From assembly GCA_964030475.1 (NCBI GenBank), contig CAXIPT010000008.1:3333127-3397126 (forward strand): a stretch of 64,000 bases of DNA, read 5' to 3'. This document shows, one piece after another, positions 11,672 through 24,362 of this stretch; the stretch's first letter is position 1, and the number at the start of each line of letters is the position of its first letter. The notes below the pieces were generated by a model. That model worked only from the letters and a program-made list of their open reading frames with translations, did no database searches and was not told the origin of the DNA. Source of the stretch: Tethya wilhelma (lineage: Eukaryota > Porifera > Demospongiae > Tethyida > Tethyidae). The translations under genes and the position numbers were made by a program.

Positions 11672-14600
11672 TTATTCATTATAACTTGCATTACAAGTCC
11701 AAACAAAATCATCTTCAGAATTATTACCACATTTTATTTCCATGAGAAAGAATTCAACTATTTCAGTGTGACCTTTAGAAATTGATAAATCAAGAGCAGT
11801 GTGTCCGCTAGAATCCTTACACTCAGGATCAATGTGTTTGCATAGAGTTAGAAATCTCACTACACTGAGATGTCCTTTGTAAGCTGCAATATGGAGTGGT
11901 GTCCATTTGTTCTCATCTAGCTGTGAGGGATCACACATGTTGTCTTCAATTATACATTTCACAATGTTGAGGTGACCACCTTCAGCAGCAGCATGAAGAG
12001 GTGTCTGTCCAGATATGTTCCTAGAATTTGGATCACAATTTAAGGCCTTACGAAAAAAATTATGTATTTCGAGATGACCATTAAGAGCTGATAAATGAAC
12101 AGCAGTGTTTCCTCTGTAATCTCTACAGTCAGGATCAACGTGTTTGTCTAGAGTTAGAAACTTTACAATATTGAGATGTCCATTATAAGCTGCAATATGA
12201 AGTGGCGTCCATTTATTCTGATCTGGAAGGGAGGGTTCACACTTGTGGTCTTCAATGAAGTACTTCACAATGGTGAGCTGACCACCTTCAGCAGCAGTAT
12301 GAAGAGGTGTCTGTCCAGATATGTTCTGAGAATTAGGATCACAATTTAACTCCATGAGAAAAAAAACAACAATTTCAATGTGGCCTTTAATAGCTGATAA
12401 ATGAAGGGCAGTGTTTCCTCTAGAATCTCTATATTGCAGATCAACTTGTTTGTTTAGAATTAGAAATTTTACTACATTAAGATGTCCATTGTAAGCTGCA
12501 ATATGGAGTGGTGTCCATTTATCCTCATCTGGCTGTGAGGTATCACATTTGCAGTCTTCAACGAGGTATTTCACAATGTTGAGGTGCCCACATTGAGCAG
12601 CAAAATGAAGTGGGGGCTGTCCATATATGTTCTGAGAATTTGGATCACAATTTAACTCTGACAGTATAAATTTAACTGTTTCAATATGGCCATTGATAGT
12701 TGATAAATGAAGAGCAGTGTTTCCTCTAGAATCTCTACATTCAGGATCAATGTGCTTGTGTAGAGTTAAAAATTTTATTACACTAAGATGTCCTTTGTAA
12801 GCTGCAATATGGAATGGTGTCCATTTATCCCCATCTGGCTGTGAGGGATCACACTTGTAGTCTTTAATGAGGTATTCCACAATGCTGAGGTGACCACCTT
12901 CAACAGCAGCATGAAGAGGTGTCTGTCCTAATATATTTTGAGATATTGGATCACATTTTAACTCTGTGAGTAAGAATTTAACTGTTTCCAAGTGACCTTT
13001 GAAAGTTGCTAAATGAAGAGCAGTATTTTCTCTAGAATCTCTACATTCAGGATCAATGTGTTTGTGTAGAGTTAGAAAATTTACAACATTGAGATGTCCA
13101 TTGTAAGCTGCAAAATGGAGTGGAGTCCATTTGTCTTCATCTGGCTGTGAGGGATCACAGTTTTGGTCTTCAGTTAAGTATTCCACGATGTTGACATGAC
13201 CACATTGAGCAGCAAAATGAAGTGATGCCTGTCCAGATATGTTTTGAGAATTTATATCACAATGTATCTCTGTGAGTAAAAATTTAACAGTTTCAATGTG
13301 ACCATTAAGAGCTGATAAATGAAGAACAGTGTTTCCGCTAGAATCTCTACATTCAGGATCAACATGTTTGTGTGAAGTTAGAAACTTTAAAACATTAAGA
13401 TGTCCATTGTAAGCTGCAATATGAAGTGCTGTCCATTTATACTCATCTGGTAGTGAGGCATCACACTTGTGATCCTCAATAAAGTACTTTACAATATTGA
13501 GATGACCACCTTCTACAGCAGTATGTAGAGGTGTCTGTTTAGATATGTTCTGAGAATTTGGTTCACATTTTAACTCAGCGAGTAAGAATTTAACTGTTTC
13601 AATATGACCATTAAGAGCTGATAAATGAAGAGCAGTGTGTCCGCTACATTCTCTACATTCAGGATCAATATGTTTGTGTAGAGTTAGAAATTTTACTGCA
13701 CTAAGATGTCCTTTATAAGCTGCAATATGGAGTGGTGACCACTTATTCTCATCTGGCTGTAAAGGATCACACTTGTGGTCTTTAATTAAGTATTCTACAA
13801 TGTTGAGGTGACCACCTTCGACAGCAGCATGAAGAGGTGTCTGTCCAGATATGTTCTGAGAAATTGGATCACAATTTAACTCAATGAGTAAATATTTAAC
13901 TATTTCAATGTGACCATTAAGTGTTGACAAATGAAGAGCAGTGTTTCCTCTAAAATTTCTACATTCTGGATCAAGCTGTTTACATAGAGTTAAAATTTTT
14001 ACTACATTGAGATGTCCATTGTAAGCTGCAATATGGAGTGGTGTTCATTTCTCTTCATCTGGCTGTGAGGGATCACACATGTCATTTTCAATTAAGCATT
14101 TCACAATTTTGAGGTGACCACATCTAGCAGCAAAATGAAGGGGTGACTGTCCATTTATGTTCTGGAAATTCGGATCACAATTTAACTCTGACAATATAAA
14201 TTTAACTGTTTCAGTATGACCATTAATAATTGATAAATGAAGAGCAGTGTTTCCTCTAGAATCTCTACATTCAGGATCAATGTGCTTGTGCAGAGTTAAA
14301 AATTTTATTACACTAAGATGTCCTTCGTAAGCTGCAATATGGAATGGTGTCCATTTATTCTCATCTGGCTGTGAGGGATCACACTTGTGCTTTTCAGTTA
14401 AGTATTCCACAATATTGAGGTGACCACCTTCAGCAGCAGTATAAAGAGGTGTTTGTCCTGATATATTCTGAGAAATTGGATTACATTTTAACTCTGTTAG
14501 TAAGAATTTAACTATTTCAATATGACCATTGAGAGTTGATAAATGAAGAATAGTGTTTCCACTAGAATCTCTAGACTCAGGATCAGTGTGTTTGTGTGAA

Positions 14601-17600
14601 ATTAGAAACTTTACAATATTAAGATGTCCATTGTAAGCTGCAATATGAAGTGCTGTCAATTTATTTTCATCCAACTGTGAGAGATCACATTTGTAATCTT
14701 TAATTAAGTACTTTATGATGCTGAGCTGACCACCTTCAGCAGCAGTATGAAGAGGTGTCTGTCCAGATATGTTCTGAGAATTAGGATCACAATTCAATTT
14801 GATCAGAAAAAATTCAACTATTTCCATGTGACCTTTAAAGGTTGATAAATGAAGAGGTGTGTTTCCTTTAGAATCTCTACACTTTTCAGGATCAATGTGC
14901 TTGTGTAGAGATAAAAATTTGACTACATTGAGATGTCCTTTGTAAGCTGCAATATGGAGTGGTGTCCATTTATCTTCATCTGGCTGTAATAAATCACACT
15001 TGTGGTCTTCAACTAAGCATTTCACAATGTTGAGGTGACCACATTGAGCAGCAAAATGAAGTGGTGCCTGTTTATATATATTTCGAGAATTTGGATCACA
15101 ATTTAACTCTGTACGCAAAAATTTAACTGCTTCCATATGACCTTTAAGAGTTGATAAATGGAGAGCAGTGTTTTCTCTAGAATCTTTACATTCAGGATCA
15201 ATATATTTGTGTAGAGTTAAAAATTTTATTACACTAAGATGTCCTTTGTAAGCTGCAATATGGAGTGGCGTTGACTTATCTTCATCTGGCTGTGTAGGAT
15301 CACACTTCTGTTCTTCAATCAAGTATTTTACAATGTTGTGGTGACCACCTTGAGCAGCAGAGTAAAGAGGTGTCTGTTTAAATGTGTTCTGGAAATTAGG
15401 ATCACATTTCAACTCGGTGACTAAAATTTTAACTGTTTCAATATGGCCTTTAAGAGCTGATAAATGAAGAGCAGTGTCTCCATCTGAGTCTCTACATTCA
15501 GGATAAATGTGTTTGTCTAAAACTAGAAACCTCACAACATTTACATGTCCATTATAAGCTGCAATGTGGAGTGATGTCAATTTATTCTGATCTGGCTGTG
15601 AGGGATCACACTTGTGGTCTTCAATTAAGTATTCCACAATGTTGAGATGACCACCTCCAGCAGCAGCATGAAGAGGTGTCTGTCCAGATGTGTTTTGAAA
15701 ATTAGGATCACATTTTAACTTGGTGAGTAAGAATTTAACTGTTTCAATGTGGCCATTATAGGCTGCTAGATGAAGAGGGGTGTTTTTTTGTGAACTGCTT
15801 ATAAAATTTAGCTGACTATAGTTTAGTTGAGTAATGATGTATTTGATGATATTGAGGTTCCCTCTTGCTGCTGCAAAATGAATTGGAGTATACCCATCTG
15901 TTGTTTCAAGTTGAGCCATATTTTGAATGGTGTCATACTTCATTGCTTCTTCTACTAAAAGCTGAATAATGCTCACATCGTTACAAAGACAGCTAGAATG
16001 GAATGCTGTAAGTCCTCGGCCTTCTCCTTGATCTAGTGGATCAAGTTGTTCTTCAAGTACAAAATACTTTACTACATCTATGTGCCCCATTCTTGCAGCA
16101 ACATGCAATGGTAATTCACCAGTTTTATTGAACACAACAGGACTAAAGCCTTGCACTCTTACAAAATATTTTATTATATCAAGCTGGTTTCCTTTTGCTG
16201 CATAATGAATAGCTGTGTTTCCTCGTCGGTCCTTTGTTAATGGGCTAAATAATTGTGCTTCAACCAATGCTTTAATTAGATCCAGTTTCCCCATGAATGA
16301 AGCATTGTGTAAAGTTAGATTTATTGGCTTATCACTCATTCCATTTTGTTTCTTTCCCTGCTCTAATATCAACCCATGATAGGGGTCAGAGAATTCATAA
16401 TCAATGATATCCTGTGTAAATAAAACAAAAAGAAAAACCAAAACAGTATAATTAATAGAGCCTGAGAATTAGTTAATCATGTTCACTTTAAAGTTATCAT
16501 TAATTTTAACATAATAATTATAGTATTATTATATCTATACCTCACTTAACTGCGATAGTTCAGACCTAGCTGTACCAGTCTCAAATGCTGAATCATCATC
16601 ATCTGGTTTGTCATGCCCATCACGTGCACCATCTCCCCCATCCTCTTTACCATCACACTGACTGCTACTGAAAGAGTATGAGCCACAGGAAAGCTTTAAA
16701 ACACCTAATTGTGACAATGCTTCTTCTTGCTCTAGGGAGAGAGGAAATGTTTCCTCCTGTACAAATAGGGGAACTTGAAACGTCAGCTCAAAACAGCCTG
16801 ACTTCACACTCACAAGACGTGGCACACTATCTTGTAAATGCAACACTTTTGATAGTTTAGCTATAAAGAGCTTTAGGTGGCTTACAGTACATTCATTGTA
16901 ACTATCATCAAGTTTGACAAACACTTCTGCTTGGTTAAGATCATTAGCAAGTGCGAATTGTGATGGACATTCGATGACCTTCCTTTCAGCATATTTTTGG
17001 AATATGCATTCATATTCTTTAAATTCTAACTCATCTTTTTCAGTACCCAAAGTTTTTACTATCTGTTCAACAATGTGGTAGTTGAAAAATGAAGAATACT
17101 TGGCAACTATAAAATGAATATCATCAATTGATGTTCCAGACTCTGCTCTTAGTTTACTTAGTTCGTGATTCAGTATTGGCTGGTCTAGTTCTCTATGGAC
17201 TGGCTCAAATGATCCAAATGCTGAAATTTGTGTTATGATTCTCTTCACAGGGACTTGACGTGCCTCCAAAGATCTCATGATTGAATTGAGTAAAGACTGA
17301 AACTTACTCATCATTTGGACTGATTCGTCATAAAGTCTGACTTGTAAGTGTGCATACTTGGTATCAAGAGCTAAAGTTAAACTCAAAGGATGTTTATCCT
17401 CTCCAACTACAATAGAAATACAGTAATAAGAAGGCACGATGAATATATTATTATTTTGTATACTGATGATTATGAGAAAAAACTCGCAGTCAATTATCAT
17501 GGTAAACAAAGTCAATTATGATAATGAAACCATAAAAATAAGCTGCTATTATGTATGCTCTTAGTTTCAGTATAAACAGTATTTTAGCTAAACCCACTTT

Positions 17601-19227
17601 CACAAGTATACATGTATACTGACAAAAAACTGCAAATGTGGGACATCCACATGCAATTGATGCCTATATATACACAAGCTTACCTTGATCACTAATTGTA
17701 GTGCAGCACTCCCTATGCAGTTCATCAGCTAGACCTTTCTTGTCAACACATTTCAGAGCCTCAACAACAGACTCCCAACAGACAGGAACTGGTGTGTTTC
17801 CATCCAACCAGTATTGTAGGGTCTCAGATAGTCTCCTTCCAATATCAGGGTATTGATCTTCAATGAGATCAAGCTGGGATGGTTTAACTCTTAGATGTAT
17901 TCCAATTAAGTGCCACTTAGACTTCACTATGCTGAGTTTTTCCATTAGCGTCTTTATATCAAGTTCTATGCAATTGTGCATTAAGCCTCTTTATAAACTA
18001 GCAAATAATTAATTTATGATTGTGTACATTAAAATTAACTACTAATACTAGACTTTCAAATGATAGAGGACATGTAATATTTGTTCTAGTGTGTATGGTA
18101 ATTGTACCTGAGGGCTGTTGTATGTATTCCCGAGGGCGCAGCTAGCCCGAGGGAAGACATACAACAGCATGAAACCATACACACTAGATACTCATAGTAC
18201 AGATGACTTGTACCATAGTGGTCACTGAATAAACTCAGCTGATGTACCCTATGGTAAAACCACCATGTACCCTGGCTAGCTCTAGAGTTACTACTGGTGG
18301 TTAGCCAGTGTACATGGGGTATGTAAACTTGGGTGGTACCTTTGAAGTAAGACCTAACTATGGTACAAATTAATTTTATCATGCATTTTCTTGAGCTACC
18401 ATAAACCACACATGTCTTTGAAGATTGGCATCAATGCACTACTGTAACAGCTTACACTATTACCTATTGGGCCAGGGTTTCTTTCTACATCTCCACAGAG
18501 TAGGACAAGTATCAACAGAACTAGAGTTGAAAGGTGATGAATAGCAGACCCAGCAAGAGAGAGACACAAAGAGATCAAAGGATGGGATTCAGCTATGCAG
18601 TAAGTATGATCACGATCCTTTACACATTGTAGAGTATAAGTACCTAGAAGAAAAGGTATACGAGTAACTATGTTGGCCATATTCCTGAGTATAATGTAAT
18701 ACCAGAGCAAAAGTATCTCCATTGGCAAGCATCTTGAAGTCCTCTGACCTTCATTGCCACCAATATCATTGCCATGGCCACTGTTGTATCATAAACAAAG
18801 ACATACAACACAAAGAGTAGTGGTGTTGAAAATTTATGGTGTGCTGATCCAAAGATAGGTTTTGAATGGTACGAAACAAGCTCTGTGATCAAGAATAGAA
18901 AGTATATTGTTAAAAGTAGACCAATTACAACAAACTTGGCCATTTTGGTGGCTCACCTGAGTCTCTTGTACATGGCCATGATGTCCCAGTATTATCTTTG
19001 AAAGGATACATCATCATTATCAATAGAGCTGTATAGAACTTGTAGAGCATTGGTACACTCAACATAACCATTGCTGCTCTGTAGCCTTTCCAAGTTGGAG
19101 GTGGAAGGTCAGAATGATGGTCATAGCTGTGTTTGACGGGTTTGGGAGCTCTAGTAGAGAACGGTTTACCTCTACTGGTGTTGATCATCCCAGTCCTGAC
19201 ACGCCATTCCTGAGCACTAATAGGCAT
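11672..19227 (-). CDS. Copy A: membrane module - 2A - death domain - ankyrin array, with one in-frame TGA
   Basis: Six exons with matching phases: 18,957-19,227 (MPISAQEWRV, one hydrophobic segment), 18,703-18,882 (second hydrophobic segment), 18,464-18,643 (hydrophobic stretch plus DVERNPGP), 17,684-17,965 (death domain, WHLIGIHLRVKPSQLDLIE), 16,541-17,406 (conserved unnamed domain with an acidic tail), 11,672-16,411 (ankyrin repeats). The ankyrin exon is open for 1,580 codons except one TGA at 14,045-14,047, where the repeat consensus has TGG (KWTPLHIAA). The frame resumes unchanged to the stop at 11,672. Upstream of the 2A break the product would be 208 residues; downstream it would be 1,173 residues to the TGA, or about 1,960 if read through. 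Family role: likely death-fold signalling adaptor (inference). Introns are short, the first only 74 bases. Confidence 0.75.
18086..18187. repeat. Imperfect palindromic element in the 2A-to-death-domain intron of copy A
   Basis: CTAGTGTGTATGGT at 18,086 is answered by its complement near 18,174-18,187. Inside these, GCTGTTGTATGT and CCCGAGGGC pair with GCCCGAGGG and ACATACAACAGC, giving a long hairpin of about 100 bases. It resembles a MITE or foldback element. No open frame. Confidence 0.6.
18263..18317. repeat. Second hairpin in the same intron
   Basis: CCATGTACCCTGGCTA (18,263) pairs with TTAGCCAGTGTACATGG (18,301-18,317) with few mismatches across a loop of about 20 bases. It is separate from the palindrome at 18,086 and has no coding content. 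Confidence 0.5.
18468..18491 (-). other. 2A-like ribosome-skipping motif, copy A
   Basis: The codons read DVERNPGP, preceded by LLILVLLCG. This matches the 2A/CHYSEL consensus D-x-E-x-N-P-G-P, in which the ribosome fails to join glycine to proline and then continues. The hydrophobic lead-in is unlike the amphipathic viral form but like the signal-sequence 2As reported in echinoderm NLR proteins. Skipping activity is predicted, not shown. Confidence 0.85.
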
Positions 19228-19477
19228 CTTAAAAGCTTTAGTACTTGTCTTTTAACTGTTTACTGTTTGTCTGTTACGTTACTATTTTACAAACAATCAT
19301 CATAGATACATACCACAGCAGTACTGATGCAGCTAAGCAGAGCAGCAAAGGTAGTCTCTGCGGAAATGTGGGAGGGGCTGATCTAGATCACCGGAAGCAA
19401 CATGATGTCCAATCACTTGCTTCATCTCTTTGGCTCTTCCATTAATGCAATGCTCCCTTAGGAGGAGATCAAAGGAA

Positions 19478-19975
19478 AAGGAATGGCTCGATTTGAGAAG
19501 CAAGACGATGCCAGTTTGGGTGTCTGGTGGAACATGAACTAGCAGAGGAGCTGTGTGATCTCACTAAGAGTGCTAGCCCTCTTGATGTGCTCTGTACAAA
19601 GTTGGAGTAGATTTCAGGAGACTCAGTATAGAGGGTTATCAATTGAAACAGCTACTCCATGAGACTGTTTAGTCAGGTAAATTGACCATTGTGTATACAC
19701 ATGTTGATTTGTATGGTGTCTAAGTGTGATGATCAATGGTTGAATGTGGTAATGTTGTAGTCACTCAAAATTATTCCATCAGGAAAGTTCAAGTAGGGGT
19801 TCCATTAAGAGCACACCAGTTTTAGGATGTCCATGTTATTCAGTAATATTTCCGACCCTTCCTGTAGGTTTTACAGCATTCAGATACCAACCACACTAAT
19901 TTTGGGGTCTTGAATTGTACCTTTGGTCCACTCTTATAATAGTTATTTGAGAAAGTTGCAGTAGCCCAATCAGAA
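19478..19975 (+). pseudogene. Degraded fragment of the SH3-PH-RhoGAP gene (pieces of exons 8, 13 and 14)
   Basis: The sequence starts with a piece matching the inside of the long proline-rich exon of the gene at 48,337-63,502 (ATGGCTCGATTTGAGAAGC; source MAQFEKQDDAS), then jumps directly to the middle of its RhoGAP exon 13 (LGCLVEHELAEEL). It keeps intron 13 and continues into exon 14 (HSDTNHTN...FGPLLF). It has an in-frame TAG, small indels and an insertion in exon 14. It lies about 250 bases upstream of copy A in the opposite orientation. It is an old, internally deleted genomic duplicate, not a retrocopy, because intron sequence is kept. Confidence 0.8.
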
Positions 19976-20289
19976 TAATTTATTAAATATTTATTTTCAG
20001 ATATAAATCTTTGGAGCAAGTATATAGGCAGTGTGAGGAGCATCCAAATGTATGCATTTTACAATGCTGGGAGCATGCACGCATCCCAACAAGTTGCTTC
20101 TAATAGTGATACCAATACCAAGTCTTGGTGATTCTAGATTAGGTGGTGTGTAATTGCTGGAAAGATTTAGGCAGCTTGCTCTTAGACTACTGGATATTTC
20201 AAAGTGAGTCCAGTGGAGGATATCCAGTCACTGACAGCTGAATAATATTGAAATCTGAATCATAATGCAGTCTGATTAAGCATAATTCA

Positions 20290-22727
20290 CCTGAAATCGA
20301 CTGGCCTACTTACTCAGCACCCACAGGGATCTCTGATAATTTATGCAATACTCTCTTCAGCAAAAACTTAACACAAATCATTAATGTCCCTACCCACAGA
20401 CAGGGAAACACTCTAGATGTTGTTATAACGAATGCTCCTTCCAAATTATCAAATGTTAATATCCAGTCCTCTCCATCAGATCATCACCTTGTCTCATTCA
20501 ACTACAAAGTTAATGATACTCGCAAAGCCACCCACAACACTGAAAAGTTTCTATACATGTATTCCAAAGGGAACTTCTCATCGTTGGATGAGTTTCTATA
20601 TGACGAATTCCTAGACACTACATACCCAGGGGATGTAGAAACCACTTGGACTCAACTAAAGAGCACAATCCTATACGCACGGGACTATTTCATACCCAAA
20701 ATCACAAACCCCAAATCTAATCAACCTTCCTGGTTCAACGGAAAAATTAGGCACCAAATCAATTGTGTTCGCACCATACGGCGCCGCCACAGGAAACATC
20801 CATCTGAGAGCAGCAGAACTAACCTGGAGGATGCAGAGATAAAACTGCAACAACTAATTGCTGAAGCCAAAGGAAAACACCTCCAGCAGATTACGTTGAC
20901 TTTTCGTCATAATCCCCGTAAACTGTATCAACACATCAAGGAGCTTTGCGATGGCAGACAAAGTGTTACCCAGATCCTGCATAATGGTGACATAATTGAC
21001 CAACCCCAACTTGTTGCTGGCCTATTTAATGAATACTTCAATTCTACTCTAACAAAACACTCCAATGTCTCTAACAACAGTAATGTGTATTCTCCTCCAA
21101 GTGAATTCATCTCATCCGTCTCGATAAATAGGTCGGAAGTATTTGAAATCCTAAGTAATATTGATCCAACCAAGTCAATGGGCTCTGATGAAATTCACCC
21201 TCGAATACTTAAAACATGTGCAGAATCCCTAACTGAACCCCTGTATCAACTGTTTCAGACATGTTTGTATTCTTGCACCATACCAAATGAATGGAAAACT
21301 CACCAAATTACACCAGTACCAAAGAAAGGTGACCCAATGATTGTATCAAACTACAGACCCATTTCACTATTATGTATCATTTCTAAGGTCTTCGAACGGT
21401 TGCTTTACGATGCAATGATACCCTTTCTCAAGAGAAAAATAAGCTCAAAACAATTTGGGTTCACACAGGGCAGATCAAGTCTCGCACAACTCCTTAAAGC
21501 CTACTCTCTCATATATACATGAATCTCTCAATCACACACAAGAGGTAGATGTAGTTTATCTCGATTTTAGTAAAGCATTTGACTCAGTATCTCACCAACT
21601 ATTGCTTTACAAGCTCTGGAGAATAGGTATTGTGGGCCCTCTCTGGGACCTGCTTAGACACTATCTTGAGAATCGTGTTCACCTGGTTTCAATTGACAAC
21701 CATCAGTCTGACAAGCTACCTGTGTATTCAGGTGTCCCGCAAGGGAGTATACTCGGACCACTATATATTTTTCTTAATTTTCATTAATGATTTACTGGAA
21801 CCAGTAAACTACTCCGACCTGCTTTTTGCAGCCGATGTTAAACTGCTTAAACAGATCTGCTCCTCAATTGATCCTGCCCTGTTACAAATTGACCTACTTG
21901 ATATTGAGGTATGGTGTCATGAAAATCTCCTTCGGCTAAATACAGGGAAGTGTCACTCACTCAGAATGTCGAACAAGCCTCAGAGGTCACAACAGCTAAG
22001 CTACCAAGTGTGTGGCAATGCCATTAGTTCCTCTTCAGAACAACTAGACCTCGGCATTTTAGTTAAGGACAATTTGAGTTGGTCAGAGCACCAGAGCAGA
22101 CTGTGTATCAAAGCTTATCGATCGCTTTTCCTAATCCGTAGAGTTCTTTCTTCTACAACTGCGAACACCCACCTAAAGAAAGCTTTGTACCTCTCTCTCG
22201 TTCGGTCACAGTTTAGTTATTGTGGCCCTCTGTGGCACCCCAGATTTATAAAAGACATTGTTAGAATCGAAAGAGTTCAAAGAAAGGCCACTAAGTTCAT
22301 ATTAAACGATCATACCATGGAGTACAAGGACAGGCTCATTTCCCTTGATCTACTTCCACTTGTCAGCTGGCTTGAACTACAGGATATTCTATTCTTGGTT
22401 AAGAGCTTGCAAGATAACGAGGACAACATGAACATCTTTGATCACATTAGCTTTGTTTCCACTAACACAAGACAAGCTTCCCAAAACAATCTCAGGACGA
22501 ACCGTTCTCGTACATTACTTGACAAGAGCTTCTATTTTAACAGAGTAGTTAAACTATGGAATAAAGTTCCCAACACATGTCTCGACCTTACTCTCTCCTA
22601 TCTCACACTGAAGCAAAGGCTCAATGAATTCTTCTGGAAAAATTTTATAGAGAATTATAATTCTGACCTCCCGTGTTCCCTTCACCTTGTGTGTCCCTGT
22701 TCTTCATGCTCATGCAAATACTAACTA
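20290..22727 (+). mobile_element. 5'-truncated, inactive non-LTR retrotransposon (LINE)
   Basis: The frame opens near 20,290 in the C-terminal part of an APE-type endonuclease (PTHRQGNTLDVVITNAP, then SPSDHHLVSF), runs through the linker and enters a reverse transcriptase: NYRPISLL, VVYLDFSKAFDSVSHQ, VPQGSILGPL. Frame changes occur near 21,505 and 21,770. The catalytic FADD box reads FAADV near 21,830, so one catalytic aspartate is lost. The C-terminal thumb-like region ends at a stop near 22,724. A (TAA)n-like tail follows at 22,818. The style is Jockey/CR1/I-like, but I cannot assign the clade. The element is 5'-truncated and dead. Confidence 0.88.
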
Positions 22728-22814
22728 ACTATAATAGTTGTTCCTTTCATGGAATACAACTATCAATAACTGAACATATAATTTAATTATTTCTCAGTTA
22801 TTGTAAAGCTATTG

Positions 22815-22817
<3 letters not shown>

Positions 22818-22862
<45 letters not shown>

Positions 22863-22875
22863 TAATAATTATTAT
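22818..22875 (+). repeat. (ATA)n tail of the LINE
   Basis: About 15 units of ATA/TAA follow the reverse-transcriptase stop by about 90 bases. Simple-repeat 3' tails of this sort are typical of some LINE clades, notably I-like elements. Confidence 0.75.
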
Positions 22876-23081
22876 AAAATAACATCACTGAGCAGAATTT
22901 CTCTTTTCAGCTATATTAGCAGTACCTGAATAGATAATGTGAACACATCTTCTGTTGTAGCACCCTATATAGCATTGTGTGTTTTTTGTGCTGTCTGTCA
23001 ATATTAATTTTGGTCTTGTGGTTAACAATGACCTTTGTGTATTTAATAATGACTGTTGTGTGATGGTGTTCACTGTATTTT

Positions 23082-23123
<42 letters not shown>

Positions 23124-23722
23124 NCAGCAGCAGCAGCAGCAGCCTCTTGGTGGTGTTTGTGATAGTCTGGACGAGACCAGTGCCACTGATGATGAGGCAG
23201 AGCACTGGACACAGCCAGCACAGTGAACAACACAATCACACTCTGGAGCATTTGAATGAGAAAAAAACAAAAAACAACAATAGATATAGCTGTCACTAAT
23301 TCAGTCAGCATAGAAAATCATACAAATTTATAGTGAGTAGATGTGGGAGGGGCAGCAACATAAACAGGGTCGGGGACCAATACATGCTAGTCAAATTCTG
23401 TAGGGTTTGTCACGTGAGATAGCATACAGAACCAGTTTGAAATAAAGTTTCTTGCTTCTCTGAGGTCTTATCATTGGTTTTCTGGACGTTCCTGTACTCA
23501 CTTTAGACCCACTTCCAGTCTGGTCCGCTCTTCAGTAGATAGTAGATAGAAAAAGCCCAAAAGATCTTGCAGGCAGTACCGCAGTAGCCTCGTTCGTTCT
23601 TGATCTCTGATCGATCAGCTGATTCATGGCCGCGTAAAATGACGTCGCCATTGATCAGCCCCTCCCATTTTTTCGAACGCAAATATGTGGGTGTGTCAAA
23701 AACACACAACAAAGAAGTGAAG
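22876..23722. other. Region without a gene; (GT)n tract and assembly N
   Basis: A (GT)n microsatellite at about 23,085-23,123 runs into an N at 23,124 and a short (CAG)n. No gene recognised. The last 150 bases probably hold the 5' flank of the orphan head exon at 23,723. Confidence 0.55.
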
Positions 23723-24239
23723 ATGCCTATTAGTGCTCAGGAATGGCGTGTCAGAACTGGGATGATCAATGCCAGTAGAGGTAACCCGTTCTCTACTAGA
23801 GTTCCCAAAGCCTCCCCCGTCAAACACAGTCATGGCTATCATTGTGACCTTCCACCTCCAACTTGGAAAGGCTACAGAGCAGCAATGGTTATGTTGGGTG
23901 TACCAATACTGTACAAGTTCGTTACGGCTCTACTGACAATTATGATGTACCCTTTCAAAGGCAATACTGCTGCTGTGACAGAGCCATGTACAGGAGACAC
24001 AGGTGCGCAAAAATAGTCAAGACCAGGCTAGTATCTGTCTTTTGGTTTAAATCTGACAATACCTTCTATTCTGTTCTTAGAGTTTGTTTCAAACCATCAT
24101 GACTTTGGATCTCTCAATTTTTTGATGTCAATCCTCTTCTTGCTGTGCACCTTCACTTATGCTGCAATAATTATTGTGATGATATTAAATTGGAGAGAAC
24201 TTCAAGATGCTTACCAATGGAGACACTTTGACAACAATG
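23723..24239 (+). pseudogene. Copy D: orphan head (exons 1-2) of the 2A-death-ankyrin family
   Basis: Exon 1 (23,723-24,002) encodes MPISAQEWRVRTGMIN and the first hydrophobic segment, ending in phase 1 at a GT donor. Exon 2 (24,081-24,239) begins in phase and encodes a second hydrophobic segment (LFLLCTFTYAAIIIVMI) and the conserved QDAYQW. Both are open and closely match copies A-C. No 2A, death or ankyrin exon follows; an assembly N lies 123 bases later at 24,362. It is either a true gene scrap or a gene cut by a misjoin. Confidence 0.7.
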
Positions 24240-24361
24240 GTATATGAATCATACGTACGGTAGTAGAGTAAGCCACCGATGTTCGTCCACCATCAAATTC
24301 GGACACTTGTATCTCAAAAACTAAAAGCCGCACAGACTTCGGACTTGGTTCACGTGAATCA

Positions 24362-24362
24362 N
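24362..24362. other. Assembly N between orphan head D and the truncated copine gene
   Basis: A single ambiguous base where two features both end prematurely: the 2A-family head from the left and the copine gene from the right. This pattern suggests a contig join rather than a simple unread base. Confidence 0.6.

Noticed and set aside
14045..14047. TGA in copy A as a selenocysteine codon
   Set aside because: The paralogous position is tryptophan in a structural repeat, and I saw no SECIS-like structure; nonsense change, readthrough or error are simpler.
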